Assembly: GCF_016919705.1 (NCBI RefSeq)
Contig: NZ_CP070372.1
Coordinates: 62,001 to 126,000 of the forward strand
From: Paracoccus methylovorus
Lineage (GTDB): Bacteria > Pseudomonadota > Alphaproteobacteria > Rhodobacterales > Rhodobacteraceae
Direction: 5' to 3'
Length of the DNA: 64,000 nt
The position numbers and the translations under genes are program-made. Below, one piece after another: positions 16,506 to 25,392 of the stretch. The notes under the pieces were generated by a model that was not told where the DNA came from, ran no database searches, and worked only from the letters and a program-made list of their open reading frames with translations. Positions within the stretch are counted from its first letter, which is position 1. Each line of letters begins with the position of its first letter.

Positions 16506-17537
16506 ATGGACCGAAACATCGTCACCACATCGCGCCGCGGCCTGCTGCGATCGGGCATCGGCGTCGCGCTTGCCGCGCCTTTTCTGGGTCTTGGCGTCGG
16601 CTCTTTGGCCCGTGCACAGGGGGCAGGGGGCCTTAAACCGCTCCGGTTCGCCTCGAACGCATCGGCGATCTGCCTTGCCCCGGTCTTCGTTGCGCAAGAC
16701 CATGGCATATTCGAGAAACACGGGCTCGAGGTCGAGATCGTGAACTTCGGTGCCTCGACCGAGGCGCTGCTGGAGGCCATCGCCACCGGCAAGGCGGACG
16801 GCGGCGTCGGCATGGCGCTGCGTTGGCTCAAGGCGCTGGAGCAGGGCTTCGACGTCAAGATCACCGCCGGGACCCATGGCGGCTGCTCGCGTCTGGTTGC
16901 GCTGCAATCCACCGGGATCAAGGAGTTGACCGATCTCAAAGGCAAGACCATCGGGGTCACAGACCTTGCTGCGCCGGGCAAAAATTTCTTCTCGATCCTG
17001 CTGCATCAGGCCGGTATTGACCCCGAAACCGATGTGAAATGGCGGGCCTTCTCGACCGACGTGCTTGAGATCGCGGCAGAACGGGGCGAGATCGATGCCA
17101 TCGCCGACGGCGATCCCCGGGCGTATTTCTGGCTGAACGACACACCTGATAAATATGTGCAGATCGCCTCGAACCTGGATCACGGTTTCGAAAACCGGGT
17201 GTGCTGCATCGCCGGTCTCAGCGGCAGCCTTGTGCGTAACGACCCCGAGACCGCCCGGGCACTGACCCGCGCACTGCTTGAGGCGCAGGACTGGACCGTG
17301 GCCCGCCCCGAGGATGCCGCCAAGGCGTTTCTGCCGCAGGCGCCCAAGAACCGCAGCGTCGAGGACCTGATCGCCGTGCTCAAGGATCAGACCCATGACC
17401 ACACGCCGACGGGCGCCGACCTGAAGACCGAGATCGCGCAATATGCCGAGGAACTGCGCGCCATCAACGTCTTCCGCCGTTCGACCGATCCACAGCAATT
17501 CGCCGAGCGGGTCTATGCCGACGTGCTGACGGCCTAG
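16506..17537 (+). CDS. Sulfonate/nitrate/taurine-type ABC substrate-binding protein (SsuA-like), Tat exported
   Basis: A 343-residue protein with a twin-arginine signal (SRRGLLRSGIG followed by a hydrophobic stretch and ARAQ). The NMT1/SsuA-like binding domain starts near residue 40 with PLRFASNASAICLAPVFVAQ. It would capture an organosulfur compound in the periplasm for the permease and ATPase that follow. ATG at 16506 lies eight bases after GGGGAA and 10 bases from the upstream monooxygenase stop. It is the first of two such binding proteins in this region. Confidence 0.87.
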   Translation: MDRNIVTTSRRGLLRSGIGVALAAPFLGLGVGSLARAQGAGGLKPLRFASNASAICLAPVFVAQDHGIFEKHGLEVEIVNFGASTEALLEAIATGKADGGVGMALRWLKALEQGFDVKITAGTHGGCSRLVALQSTGIKELTDLKGKTIGVTDLAAPGKNFFSILLHQAGIDPETDVKWRAFSTDVLEIAAERGEIDAIADGDPRAYFWLNDTPDKYVQIASNLDHGFENRVCCIAGLSGSLVRNDPETARALTRALLEAQDWTVARPEDAAKAFLPQAPKNRSVEDLIAVLKDQTHDHTPTGADLKTEIAQYAEELRAINVFRRSTDPQQFAERVYADVLTA

Positions 17538-17547
17538 GGAGGACGGA

Positions 17548-18543
17548 ATGGCTTCCATCGAAATTGCAACCGGGGTTGGTGCGCAATCGCATCCCTCCGG
17601 CTCTGTCCAGCGCGTGACGCTGCTTGCCTCGCTGGGGTGGTTCGCGGCCGTGGCAATCCTGCTGTTCTGGCAGGACCTGACCTTTCAGCCGCTGGTGCGC
17701 GAACTGGCATTGTGCTGGGCTGTCGTCGGCGGTGTGCTGGCGGCTCTGGGCCTTGGCGGCAACAGGTTGGGCCGTGTCGGCCGCTGGACCGCCGAGCGCG
17801 CGCCCTGGCTGCTGGCCATCGGTATCAGCGCGGCGGTCTGGACGGTGCTGACCGCCAAGACCGGCATCTTGCCGCAGCCGTTTTTCCCCACGCCGCAGGC
17901 CATGCTGGAGGTGTTCATCTATGACTGGCCCAAGATACTCTACAGTGCCTCGTTCTCGGTCTGGCTGCTGGCCAAGGGCTTTTTCTTCGGTGCCATCGCA
18001 GGCTTTTTGATCGGCATCGGCATGGGCTGGTCGCGGGCGGTCAGTTATTGGGCTACGCCGCTGCTGCGCTATATCGGGCCGCTGCCCGCCACCGCCTGGC
18101 TGCCGCTGGCCTTTTTCATCTTTCCCACTTCAGGCTCGGCCAGCGTGTTCCTGATCGCCTTTTCCACGGCCTTCCCGGTGGCGGTGCTGACATGGTCGGG
18201 CATCGCCGCGGTCAACCGCGACTATTACGAAATCGCGCGGACGCTGGGGGCCTCGCCGTTGTTTCTGATCCTGCGCGTAGCGGTTCCGGCGGCGCTCCCG
18301 CATGTTTTCGTCGGCCTGTTCATGGGCTTGTCCACCTCTTTCGCCGTGCTGGTCGTGGCCGAGATGTTGGGCGTCGAGGCGGGCCTGGGCTGGTACCTGC
18401 AATGGGCGCAGGGCTGGGCGGCCTATGCCAACATGTATGCCGCGCTGTTCGTGATGGCGGCGATGTGCTCGGGGCTGATCACGCTTCTTTTCCGCATCCG
18501 CGACAGGGTGCTTGTCTGGCAGAAAGGAGTCGTGCGGTGGTAG
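17548..18543 (+). CDS. ABC transporter permease (SsuC/TauC-like) with extra N-terminal helices
   Basis: A 331-residue membrane protein. The permease domain (about 135-325) carries the EAA-type loop YYEIARTLGASPLFLILRVAVPAALP. The first about 100 residues add two or three helices not found in short SsuC proteins, so it resembles the longer nitrate/taurine permeases. It pairs with the binding protein upstream and the ATPase downstream, whose GTG overlaps its stop codon. Confidence 0.87.
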   Translation: MASIEIATGVGAQSHPSGSVQRVTLLASLGWFAAVAILLFWQDLTFQPLVRELALCWAVVGGVLAALGLGGNRLGRVGRWTAERAPWLLAIGISAAVWTVLTAKTGILPQPFFPTPQAMLEVFIYDWPKILYSASFSVWLLAKGFFFGAIAGFLIGIGMGWSRAVSYWATPLLRYIGPLPATAWLPLAFFIFPTSGSASVFLIAFSTAFPVAVLTWSGIAAVNRDYYEIARTLGASPLFLILRVAVPAALPHVFVGLFMGLSTSFAVLVVAEMLGVEAGLGWYLQWAQGWAAYANMYAALFVMAAMCSGLITLLFRIRDRVLVWQKGVVRW

Positions 18544-19328
18544 CACAGGCCCTCAAGATCATCCCGCAACAGGCGGGCAGTGCCATCGGCATCGAGGCGG
18601 TCTCGCACCGCTTCGATCTGGAGGGCGCGCCGCTGCCGGTGCTGGACGACATCAGTTTCGATATCGAACCGGGTTCCTTTGTCGCGTTGCTGGGGCCATC
18701 GGGTTGCGGCAAGTCCACGCTCCTGCGGCTGATCGCCGGGCTGGATCATCCGGCACAGGGCCATATCCGCGTGGCGGGCGACGAGGTGGCCGACCCAGAC
18801 CCCTCGCGCATACTGGTCTTTCAGGACCCGACCTTGTTTCCATGGCGCACTGTGCGGGCCAATGTCGCGCTTGGGCTTGAGGCGCAAGGGACGCTTAAGA
18901 CCGAGGGCTACCGCGTGGGCGACGCCATAAAGCTGGTGGGCCTGTCGGGTTTCGACAAAGCCTATCCGCACCAGCTTTCAGGCGGCATGGCACAGCGCGT
19001 GGCCTTGGCCCGGGCGCTGGTCAACCGGCCCAACGTCCTGTTGCTCGACGAGCCGCTGGGCAAGCTCGACAGCCTGACGCGGCTGGCGATGCAGACCGAA
19101 CTGACCCGGTTGTGGCAGCAGAGCGGGCTGACCGCAGTTCTGGTAACGCATGACGTGGAAGAGGCGCTTTATCTGGCGCAGCGCGTCATCGTCTTTGGCC
19201 CGCGTCCGGCCCGCGTCGTGGCCGATCTCAGGGTTGATCTGCCCTATCCCCGCCATCGCGGCGATCCCAGGCTGGCTGAACTGCGCCATGAGGCGCTGGG
19301 TCATCTGGGTCTGGATTCAATCTGGTAG
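18537..19328 (+). CDS. ABC transporter ATPase (SsuB/TauB-like)
   Basis: A 263-residue ATPase with Walker [12 protein letters not shown]-loop [12 protein letters not shown], signature [16 protein letters not shown], Walker [10 protein letters not shown] and the H-loop VTHDVEEAL. It powers the sulfonate-type importer. The start is GTG at 18537, six bases after AGGAGT and overlapping the permease stop by seven bases. The frame stays open upstream through the permease gene, but that is antisense-like overlap and not coding. Confidence 0.88.
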   Translation: MVAQALKIIPQQAGSAIGIEAVSHRFDLEGAPLPVLDDISFDIEPGSFVALLGPSGCGKSTLLRLIAGLDHPAQGHIRVAGDEVADPDPSRILVFQDPTLFPWRTVRANVALGLEAQGTLKTEGYRVGDAIKLVGLSGFDKAYPHQLSGGMAQRVALARALVNRPNVLLLDEPLGKLDSLTRLAMQTELTRLWQQSGLTAVLVTHDVEEALYLAQRVIVFGPRPARVVADLRVDLPYPRHRGDPRLAELRHEALGHLGLDSIW

Positions 19329-19344
19329 GGCGAGGGAGCCGATA

Positions 19345-19782
19345 ATGAAGACCGCAATCACGGTGCTGCTGCTGGCCGCGCCGCTGTCCATGCCTGCCAT
19401 GGCGCATATCCATCTGAACCCGGAACAGGCGCAGCGGGGCGAGACGGTCGAGCTGGCGTTTGTCGTCGGCCATGGCTGCGCCGGGGCACCGACCACCGCC
19501 CTGCGCGTGGCGCTGCCTGTCGGGCTGGCGGATGTCGTGCCGGTCGAAAAACCCGGCTGGCAGGTCTCGGTCCTGCCGGATGAGATCGGCTGGCAGGGCG
19601 GGCCGCTGGCCGATGGGCGCAAGGAAGGTTTCAGTCTGCGCGCCACCCTGACGGCAGATGCGCCCGACACCATCGCCATTCCGGTGATCCAGATCTGCGG
19701 CGACATCCAGACCCGCTGGATCGAACCTGGCGCGAATGCCGACAATCCCGCTCCGGTGCTGCGCGTTCTGCCGGCGCGATGA
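19345..19782 (+). CDS. YcnI-like (DUF1775) periplasmic copper-binding protein
   Basis: A 145-residue exported protein with signal peptide MKTAITVLLLAAPLSMPAMA. Cleavage would leave His21 at the mature N terminus, the copper-binding arrangement known for YcnI-type DUF1775 proteins. His23 and the conserved Trp residues of the domain are present. It would bind copper in the periplasm and pass it to, or receive it from, the CopCD-like partner whose ATG overlaps its stop. It follows the sulfonate importer by only 16 bases, so it appears to share that transcript. Confidence 0.82.
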   Translation: MKTAITVLLLAAPLSMPAMAHIHLNPEQAQRGETVELAFVVGHGCAGAPTTALRVALPVGLADVVPVEKPGWQVSVLPDEIGWQGGPLADGRKEGFSLRATLTADAPDTIAIPVIQICGDIQTRWIEPGANADNPAPVLRVLPAR

Positions 19783-21320
19783 TCGGTGCCGGCATGTTGC
19801 GATCCATTCTGGTGGGGCTGGCCGTGCTGCTTTGGTCCGCCGGGGCGGCGCTGTGCCATGCCAGCCTGATCTCTGCCGACCCGCCCGATGGCGTGGTGCT
19901 GCAAACCGCGCCGCCGACCTTGTCCCTGACCTTCAGCGAGCCGGTTCGTCCGTTGGTCGCACGGCTGAGCGCCGCCACGGGTCAAAGCCGGTTGCTGGAG
20001 CCGCCGCAGGTGCAGGGCAACCGGCTGATCTATGCCATCCCCGCTGATCTGGACCGGGGCAGCCATCTGCTGTCATGGCGGGTGACATCGGGCGACGGAC
20101 ATCCGGTGGCCGGAGCCAGCCTGTTTTCGCTGGGCGAGGAAACTGGTGCGGTTGCGGCCGCGCCGGGGGCACCGCTGGCCACGCGCGCCGCGTTGTGGAT
20201 CCTGCGTGCCGGGCTGATCGGGGCGCTGCTGATCGGCGTCGGAGGCGCGGCGTTCCGGGCCTTTCTGTCGGATGCTCCCCGTCGCCCGTCGTCTGTCGCA
20301 GCGGGACTGGGGCTTTTGATCCTGCCGCTGGTTTGGGGTTTTCAGGGGCTGGAGTTGCTGGCCTTGTCTCCGGCGGGGCTGCTGGCCTTGCCGCCTTGGC
20401 GCGAGGGGGCGACTGGCGCGCCGGCACTGGCGCTGGTTTTCGCCGCAGCCGCATTGCTGGCCGCACTGTTGCCCGGCCGGGCCACCGCCCTGCTGGCGCT
20501 GCTGCTGGTCGGATTGGCGGCTGCAACCTCGGGCCATGCGGCAACGGCGGCCCCCGGCTTGCTGATGCGTCCGGCAGTGGCTGCGCATGTCGTGGCGGCG
20601 GCATTTTGGGTTGGTGCGCTGGTGCCGCTGCTGGCCGATCTGGCCCGCGACCATCGGGAAGGGCTGTTGCGGTTTTCGCGGCTGATCTCGTGGGTGCTGG
20701 CTGTCATCCTGGCCTCGGGCAGCGCCATCGCCTTTGTGCAACTGGGCCATCCCGCCGCGCTTTGGACCACCGATTACGGTCAAGTGCTGCTGGCCAAGCT
20801 GGGGTTGGTCGGCCTGCTGCTGGTGGTAGCGCTGGCGAACCGGCTGCTGCTGACCTCGCGCGCCATGCGCGGCGATGGCCGCCCGCTGCGCGTTGCCGTC
20901 GAGATCGAGCTGGCGCTGGTCGTGCTGATCATCGCCACCGTGGCGCTGTGGCGATATACGCCGCCACCCCGCAACCTGCCCTCTGCCCCGCCCGAGATCC
21001 GGCTGCAAGTCGCATCCGATACCCTGTCGGCCGAGATCGGCGTGTCGCCGCCGCAGGTCGGGCTGGTCTCGATCCGGGTCTTGGACCTGCGTCTGGACGG
21101 TCAGCCGGTTACGCCTGAATCTGTCGAGGTTGAACTGTCGAAACCCGCCTATGGGCTGGGGCCGTTCCGCCACGAAGCGGCGCCCGATTGCGGCGTTGTG
21201 GATGCTGGGCGATTCCTTTTGCCCCTTGATGGCTACTGGGTGCTGACGCTGCGCGTTGTGATCGGCGATTTCCGGGTCGAGGAACTGCGCGACCTGATCG
21301 AGATCGCACCCGCATCCTGA
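19779..21320 (+). CDS. CopC-CopD fusion copper protein (YcnJ-like)
   Basis: A 513-residue protein. After a signal peptide the mature N terminus is His27 (HASLISADPPDG), and the CopC domain (about 27-120) carries Asp106 and His108 in GDGHPV, matching the Cu(II) site of CopC proteins. The C-terminal CopD part (about 135-400) has about eight membrane helices with conserved His. A periplasmic tail of about 110 residues ends the protein. It is translationally coupled to the YcnI-like gene (ATGA at 19779-19782). The likely role is copper uptake for periplasmic or membrane cuproenzymes. Confidence 0.85.
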   Translation: MIGAGMLRSILVGLAVLLWSAGAALCHASLISADPPDGVVLQTAPPTLSLTFSEPVRPLVARLSAATGQSRLLEPPQVQGNRLIYAIPADLDRGSHLLSWRVTSGDGHPVAGASLFSLGEETGAVAAAPGAPLATRAALWILRAGLIGALLIGVGGAAFRAFLSDAPRRPSSVAAGLGLLILPLVWGFQGLELLALSPAGLLALPPWREGATGAPALALVFAAAALLAALLPGRATALLALLLVGLAAATSGHAATAAPGLLMRPAVAAHVVAAAFWVGALVPLLADLARDHREGLLRFSRLISWVLAVILASGSAIAFVQLGHPAALWTTDYGQVLLAKLGLVGLLLVVALANRLLLTSRAMRGDGRPLRVAVEIELALVVLIIATVALWRYTPPPRNLPSAPPEIRLQVASDTLSAEIGVSPPQVGLVSIRVLDLRLDGQPVTPESVEVELSKPAYGLGPFRHEAAPDCGVVDAGRFLLPLDGYWVLTLRVVIGDFRVEELRDLIEIAPAS

Positions 21321-21492
21321 CGGGATGATTCGCCCCCCTTCGGCGGCAGAGAATGCGAACCCCCCGCAACCCATGCCGACCGTGGAAATCTTCTCTGAGA
21401 CCGCGGAAATTTGGAATTCATCCAGAGCGTCCGAAGGGCTAGTCAAATAAAAGACGGCAACAACTGTCGTGATTTTTGACGAAAGGGACACC

Positions 21493-22821
21493 ATGGGCGC
21501 GCGACGGCTGAAACTGGGCTTCATGATGCATGGCAACGGCACCGGATGGGGTGACTGGCGCCACGCGGACGCCGAACCCGGCGCTTCGACCGATTTCGCC
21601 TATTACCGGCGGCAGGCACAGATCGCCGAGGCAGCGAAGTTCGATTTCCTGTTCGTCGCCGACAGCGTGCACATCACGCCAAAGTCCAGCCCGCATTACC
21701 TGAACCGCTTCGAGCCGCTGACCATCCTGTCGGCGCTGGCGGCGGTTACCGACCGCATCGGACTGGTCGGGACCCTGACGGTCAGCTATGCCGAGCCGTT
21801 CAACGTGGCGCGGCAGTTCGCCTCGCTCGACCATATCTCGGGCGGGCGGGCTGGCTGGAACGTTGTGACAAGCTGGCTGGAAGGCTCGGCCCGCAACTAT
21901 TCCCGCGAAAAACATTATGATCACGCGACCCGCTATCGGCTTGCCGCCGAACATCTGGACGTGGTGCAAGGCCTGTGGGATTCGTGGGAGGACGACGCGC
22001 TGGTCCACGACAAGACCAGCGGCCGGTTCTTCGACGCGGAAAAGCTGCACCGGCTGGACCATCATGGGCAGTTCTTTCAGGTAGAGGGGCCGCTGAACAT
22101 CGCGCGCTCGCCGCAGGGGCAGCCGGTCATCTTTCAGGCCGGCGCGTCCGAAGACGGCCGGAACTTCGCGGCGGCGCGCTCGGATGCGATCTTCGTGCAG
22201 GACGACGACCTGCGCTCGGCCAGCGCCTATTACGCCGATGTGAAACGGCGGGCGGCGGGGTTCGGCCGTGATCCGGACGAGCTGTTCATCCTGCCCGGCC
22301 TGCGCCCGGTGATCGGTTCGACCGAGGAAGAGGCTGAACGCAAATACCGGGAGTTCATTGCCCTGACCTCGATCGAGGATGCGCTGCTGATCATGGCGCG
22401 GTCCTTTAACGAACACGATTTCTCGCAATACGATCTGGATGCGCCGTTCCCGGATGTAGGGCGCTTTGCGCAGAACTCGAACCGCTCGACCTCCGAGCGG
22501 GTGATCCGGCTGGCGCGCGAGAGCGGCCTGACGCTGCGCGAGACGGCGCATCGATTTGCCACGCCGCGCACCGATTTCGTCGGCACGCCCGAACAGGTTG
22601 CCGACGCCTTCCAACGCTGGTTCCAAGAGCCAGCGGCGGACGGTTTCGTCTATAACAACTCGCTTCCCAACGAGCTTTCGGTTTTTGCCGACACCGTCAT
22701 CCCCATCCTGCAAGAGCGGGGGCTGTTCCGGCGCGAATACGAAGGCACGACCTTCCGCGATTCGCTGGGGCTGGCGAAGCCGGTGAACCGAAACACCTCG
22801 CGGCGCATCGCGGCCGAGTGA
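21493..22821 (+). CDS. Luciferase-like monooxygenase of the NtaA/SnaA/DszA family
   Basis: A 442-residue flavin-dependent monooxygenase. It begins with KLGFMMHGNGTGWGDWR and has the NtaA/DszA hallmark SGGRAGWNVVTSW near residues 117-129. The family includes nitrilotriacetate monooxygenase and DszA, which cleaves a carbon-sulfur bond of dibenzothiophene sulfone. ATG at 21493 follows AAGGGA; an in-frame start 24 bases upstream lacks a comparable site. It opens a second transporter operon after a 172-base gap and is 15 bases from the next gene. Confidence 0.87.
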   Translation: MGARRLKLGFMMHGNGTGWGDWRHADAEPGASTDFAYYRRQAQIAEAAKFDFLFVADSVHITPKSSPHYLNRFEPLTILSALAAVTDRIGLVGTLTVSYAEPFNVARQFASLDHISGGRAGWNVVTSWLEGSARNYSREKHYDHATRYRLAAEHLDVVQGLWDSWEDDALVHDKTSGRFFDAEKLHRLDHHGQFFQVEGPLNIARSPQGQPVIFQAGASEDGRNFAAARSDAIFVQDDDLRSASAYYADVKRRAAGFGRDPDELFILPGLRPVIGSTEEEAERKYREFIALTSIEDALLIMARSFNEHDFSQYDLDAPFPDVGRFAQNSNRSTSERVIRLARESGLTLRETAHRFATPRTDFVGTPEQVADAFQRWFQEPAADGFVYNNSLPNELSVFADTVIPILQERGLFRREYEGTTFRDSLGLAKPVNRNTSRRIAAE

Positions 22822-22836
22822 CAGAAAGGAACCATC

Positions 22837-23808
22837 ATGACTGCAATTTCTCGTCGCGGGTTCGGCACGCTTTTCGCCGCCGCCGCACTGACGCTGGCCA
22901 CACAGGCGGGTGCGCAGGATCTGACAGGCGTCACCCTTCGCATCGGCGATCAGGTGGGTGAGCAGCGCGCCCGGCTTGAGGCCGCCGGTCTGCTGGACGA
23001 CCTGCCCTATGAAATCGAATGGTCGGTCTATCCCGCCGCAGTGAACCTGCACGAGGCGCTGAAGGCCGAGGCGGTGGACATCGGCATGTCCGCCGACAGC
23101 CCGGCCGTCAGTGCCATCGCCGGCGGTTCGCAGATCAAGATTGCCGCCGCCTTTCACAATGGCGGGCTTGGCACCTCGATCATCGTGCCCAAGGACAGCC
23201 CGATCCAGAGCATCGAGGACCTGAAGGGCAAGACCATCTCACCCACCACCCGGGGCAGCGTGGCGCATTATCTGACGCTGGGCACGCTGAAGAAGGCCGG
23301 GATAGACCAGGATGACGTGAAGCTGGCTTTCCTGACCCCAGTGGATGCCTCGGCTGCGTTCCAGTCCGGCGGGGTCGACGCATGGGCGATCTGGGGTATC
23401 TACAAGGCGCGCAGCATCGGCGTGCTTGGCGCGCGCGAGCTTTATGACGGCCAAGGCGTGAATACCGGCAATATCGTCTATGCCGTGACCGAAAAGACCC
23501 TTGAAGACCCCGCGAAGATCAAGGCGATCAACGATTATCTGGCCCGGATCGAGAAAAGCTACGAATGGGCCCGCGAGAACCGCGAGGATTTCCTGAGCTT
23601 CTACGAAGGCTTCTCCAAGCAGGACCGTGCCACCGTCGAGCCGCTTTACGCCGAGCAGACCGCCTATAAGCGACTGCCCATCGACGACGCCTTTGTCGCC
23701 AGCCTGCAGAATGTCTTTACGACCTGGGTCGATGCCGGGGTGCTGAGCGGCTCGCTTAACCTGTCGTCCTATGTCTATCGCGACCTGCCTGTCATCGCGT
23801 CGAACTGA
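22837..23808 (+). CDS. Aliphatic sulfonate-type ABC substrate-binding protein (SsuA-like)
   Basis: A 323-residue exported protein with a twin-arginine-like signal (SRRGFGT, then a hydrophobic core ending AGAQ). The binding domain shows LHEALKAEAVDIGMSADSP and PKDSPIQSIEDLKGKTI, a layout typical of SsuA. It is the second binding protein of the region and is paired with its own permease and ATPase. The permease ATG lies one base after its stop. Confidence 0.88.
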   Translation: MTAISRRGFGTLFAAAALTLATQAGAQDLTGVTLRIGDQVGEQRARLEAAGLLDDLPYEIEWSVYPAAVNLHEALKAEAVDIGMSADSPAVSAIAGGSQIKIAAAFHNGGLGTSIIVPKDSPIQSIEDLKGKTISPTTRGSVAHYLTLGTLKKAGIDQDDVKLAFLTPVDASAAFQSGGVDAWAIWGIYKARSIGVLGARELYDGQGVNTGNIVYAVTEKTLEDPAKIKAINDYLARIEKSYEWARENREDFLSFYEGFSKQDRATVEPLYAEQTAYKRLPIDDAFVASLQNVFTTWVDAGVLSGSLNLSSYVYRDLPVIASN

Positions 23809-23809
23809 C

Positions 23810-24682
23810 ATGAGCATCACCCAGATCGATCCCGCCTATACCACTGCCATGCGAGAGGTCCGGCCGACCCCGGCGGCGGATGGGCAGGTGCGGCTGAAAC
23901 CGGCGACGGCGCGGGGGCGACAGGTGCCGCGCTGGATACGCCGGACCATCGGCCCGGTGACCTTGGTGCTGATATGGCACGCCGCCTCGGTCACCGGCGT
24001 CCTGCCGTCCGAGGTGCTGGCGGGTCCGGCGACGGTGCTGTCCAGCGCGACCCGGCTGGTCGAAAGCGGTGAGTTGCAGGACGCCGTCGTCGTCTCGATG
24101 CGCCGGGCGATGAGCGGGCTTCTGATCGGAGGCAGCATCGGCGTTGCACTTGCCGTCCTGTCCGGTCTGACCCGGCTGGGTGAGGACCTGATCGACGCGC
24201 CCATGCAGATGCTGCGCACCGTGCCGAACGTGGCGCTGATCCCGCTGCTGATTATCTGGTTCGGCATCGGCGAGGCGCCGAAGATCGCGCTGATCGCGCT
24301 TGCGACCGCATTTCCGCTGTATCTCAACGTCTATGCGGGCATTCGCGGCGTCGACCAATCGCTGATCGAGGCGGGGCGCACGCTGGGCCTTGGTCGCGTC
24401 GGGCTGGTGCGCAATGTCATCTTACCGGGTGCGCTGCCCAATGCGCTGGTCGGTCTGCGCTATTCGCTGGGCATCGCATGGCTGGCGCTGGTCTTTGGCG
24501 AGCAGATCAACGCCACCGCCGGGGTCGGCTATCTGATGGCCAACGCGCGCGAATTCTTCCAGACCGACGTGATCGTCGTCTGCCTTGTCGTCTATGCCCT
24601 GCTCGGCCTTGCGGTCGATCTGGTGGTGCGCAGCTTGGAAAGGATCTTCCTGTCATGGCGACCCAGCTTTACCGGAACCTGA
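23810..24682 (+). CDS. ABC transporter permease (SsuC-like)
   Basis: A 290-residue inner-membrane protein with about six helices and an EAA loop LIEAGRTLGLGRVGLVRNVILPGALP. A 60-residue basic N-terminal extension precedes the first helix. It is coupled to the binding protein upstream and overlaps the ATPase gene by 28 bases. Together they form a complete sulfonate-type importer. Confidence 0.88.
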   Translation: MSITQIDPAYTTAMREVRPTPAADGQVRLKPATARGRQVPRWIRRTIGPVTLVLIWHAASVTGVLPSEVLAGPATVLSSATRLVESGELQDAVVVSMRRAMSGLLIGGSIGVALAVLSGLTRLGEDLIDAPMQMLRTVPNVALIPLLIIWFGIGEAPKIALIALATAFPLYLNVYAGIRGVDQSLIEAGRTLGLGRVGLVRNVILPGALPNALVGLRYSLGIAWLALVFGEQINATAGVGYLMANAREFFQTDVIVVCLVVYALLGLAVDLVVRSLERIFLSWRPSFTGT

Positions 24683-25392
24683 GAAACCCGGCGGCCGTTG
24701 CGGTGCGGGGGCTCAGCCGCGCCTTTGGCCCGCGCCGGGTGATCGACAATCTGGACCTTACCATCCGGCCCGGTGAGTTCGTGGCGCTGCTGGGCGCCTC
24801 GGGATGCGGCAAGTCAACGCTGCTGCGCATTCTGGGCGATCTGGACCCCGAGTTCGAGGGAGAGGTCACCGTTCCCGCCCGCCGCGCCATCGCCTTTCAG
24901 GCGCCCCGGCTGATGCCGTGGAAACGGGTCTGGCACAATGTCGTCCTGGGCCTGCCCGGCCGGCCCGACCGCCGACGGGCCGAACGTGCGCTGGCTGAGG
25001 TCGGCATTGGCCACCGCGCTGACGTCTGGCCCAAGGTGCTGTCGGGGGGCGAGGCGCAGCGTGCCGCTCTGGCGCGGGCGCTGGTGCGCGAACCCGACCT
25101 GCTGCTGCTGGACGAACCTTTCGCGGCGCTGGATGCGCTGACGCGGATCAAGGCGCAGGCGCTGGTGGCCGAGTTGTGGCAGCGCCACGGCTGCGCGATC
25201 CTGCTGGTCACGCATGACGTGGAAGAGGCGATCCTGCTGGCAGATCGCGTGCTGGTGATGAAAGAAGGCGTCATCGCCCATCAGGAACGCATCGCGCTGG
25301 AAAGGCCTCGCGACGTGGCCGATCCTGAATTCGCCCGTGTCCGCGGGACGTTGCTGGACTGGCTGGGCGTGCGGCACGGGGCGGCACATTGA
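24655..25392 (+). CDS. ABC transporter ATPase (SsuB-like)
   Basis: A 245-residue ATPase with Walker A LGASGCGKST, Q-loop AFQAPRLMPWKRV, signature LSGGEAQRAALARALV, Walker B LLLLDEPFAAL and H-loop VTHDVEEAI, matching SsuB. ATG at 24655 lies inside the 3' end of the permease gene. Its stop overlaps the TTG start of the flavoprotein gene, showing tight coupling from transporter to enzyme. Confidence 0.88.
   Translation: MATQLYRNLRNPAAVAVRGLSRAFGPRRVIDNLDLTIRPGEFVALLGASGCGKSTLLRILGDLDPEFEGEVTVPARRAIAFQAPRLMPWKRVWHNVVLGLPGRPDRRRAERALAEVGIGHRADVWPKVLSGGEAQRAALARALVREPDLLLLDEPFAALDALTRIKAQALVAELWQRHGCAILLVTHDVEEAILLADRVLVMKEGVIAHQERIALERPRDVADPEFARVRGTLLDWLGVRHGAAH

Noticed and set aside
20073..23157. 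Two long leftward open frames (489 and 572 codons) across the copper and monooxygenase genes
   Set aside because: They lie opposite clear genes with recognisable domains and have Arg/Gln-rich or repetitive composition typical of shadows.
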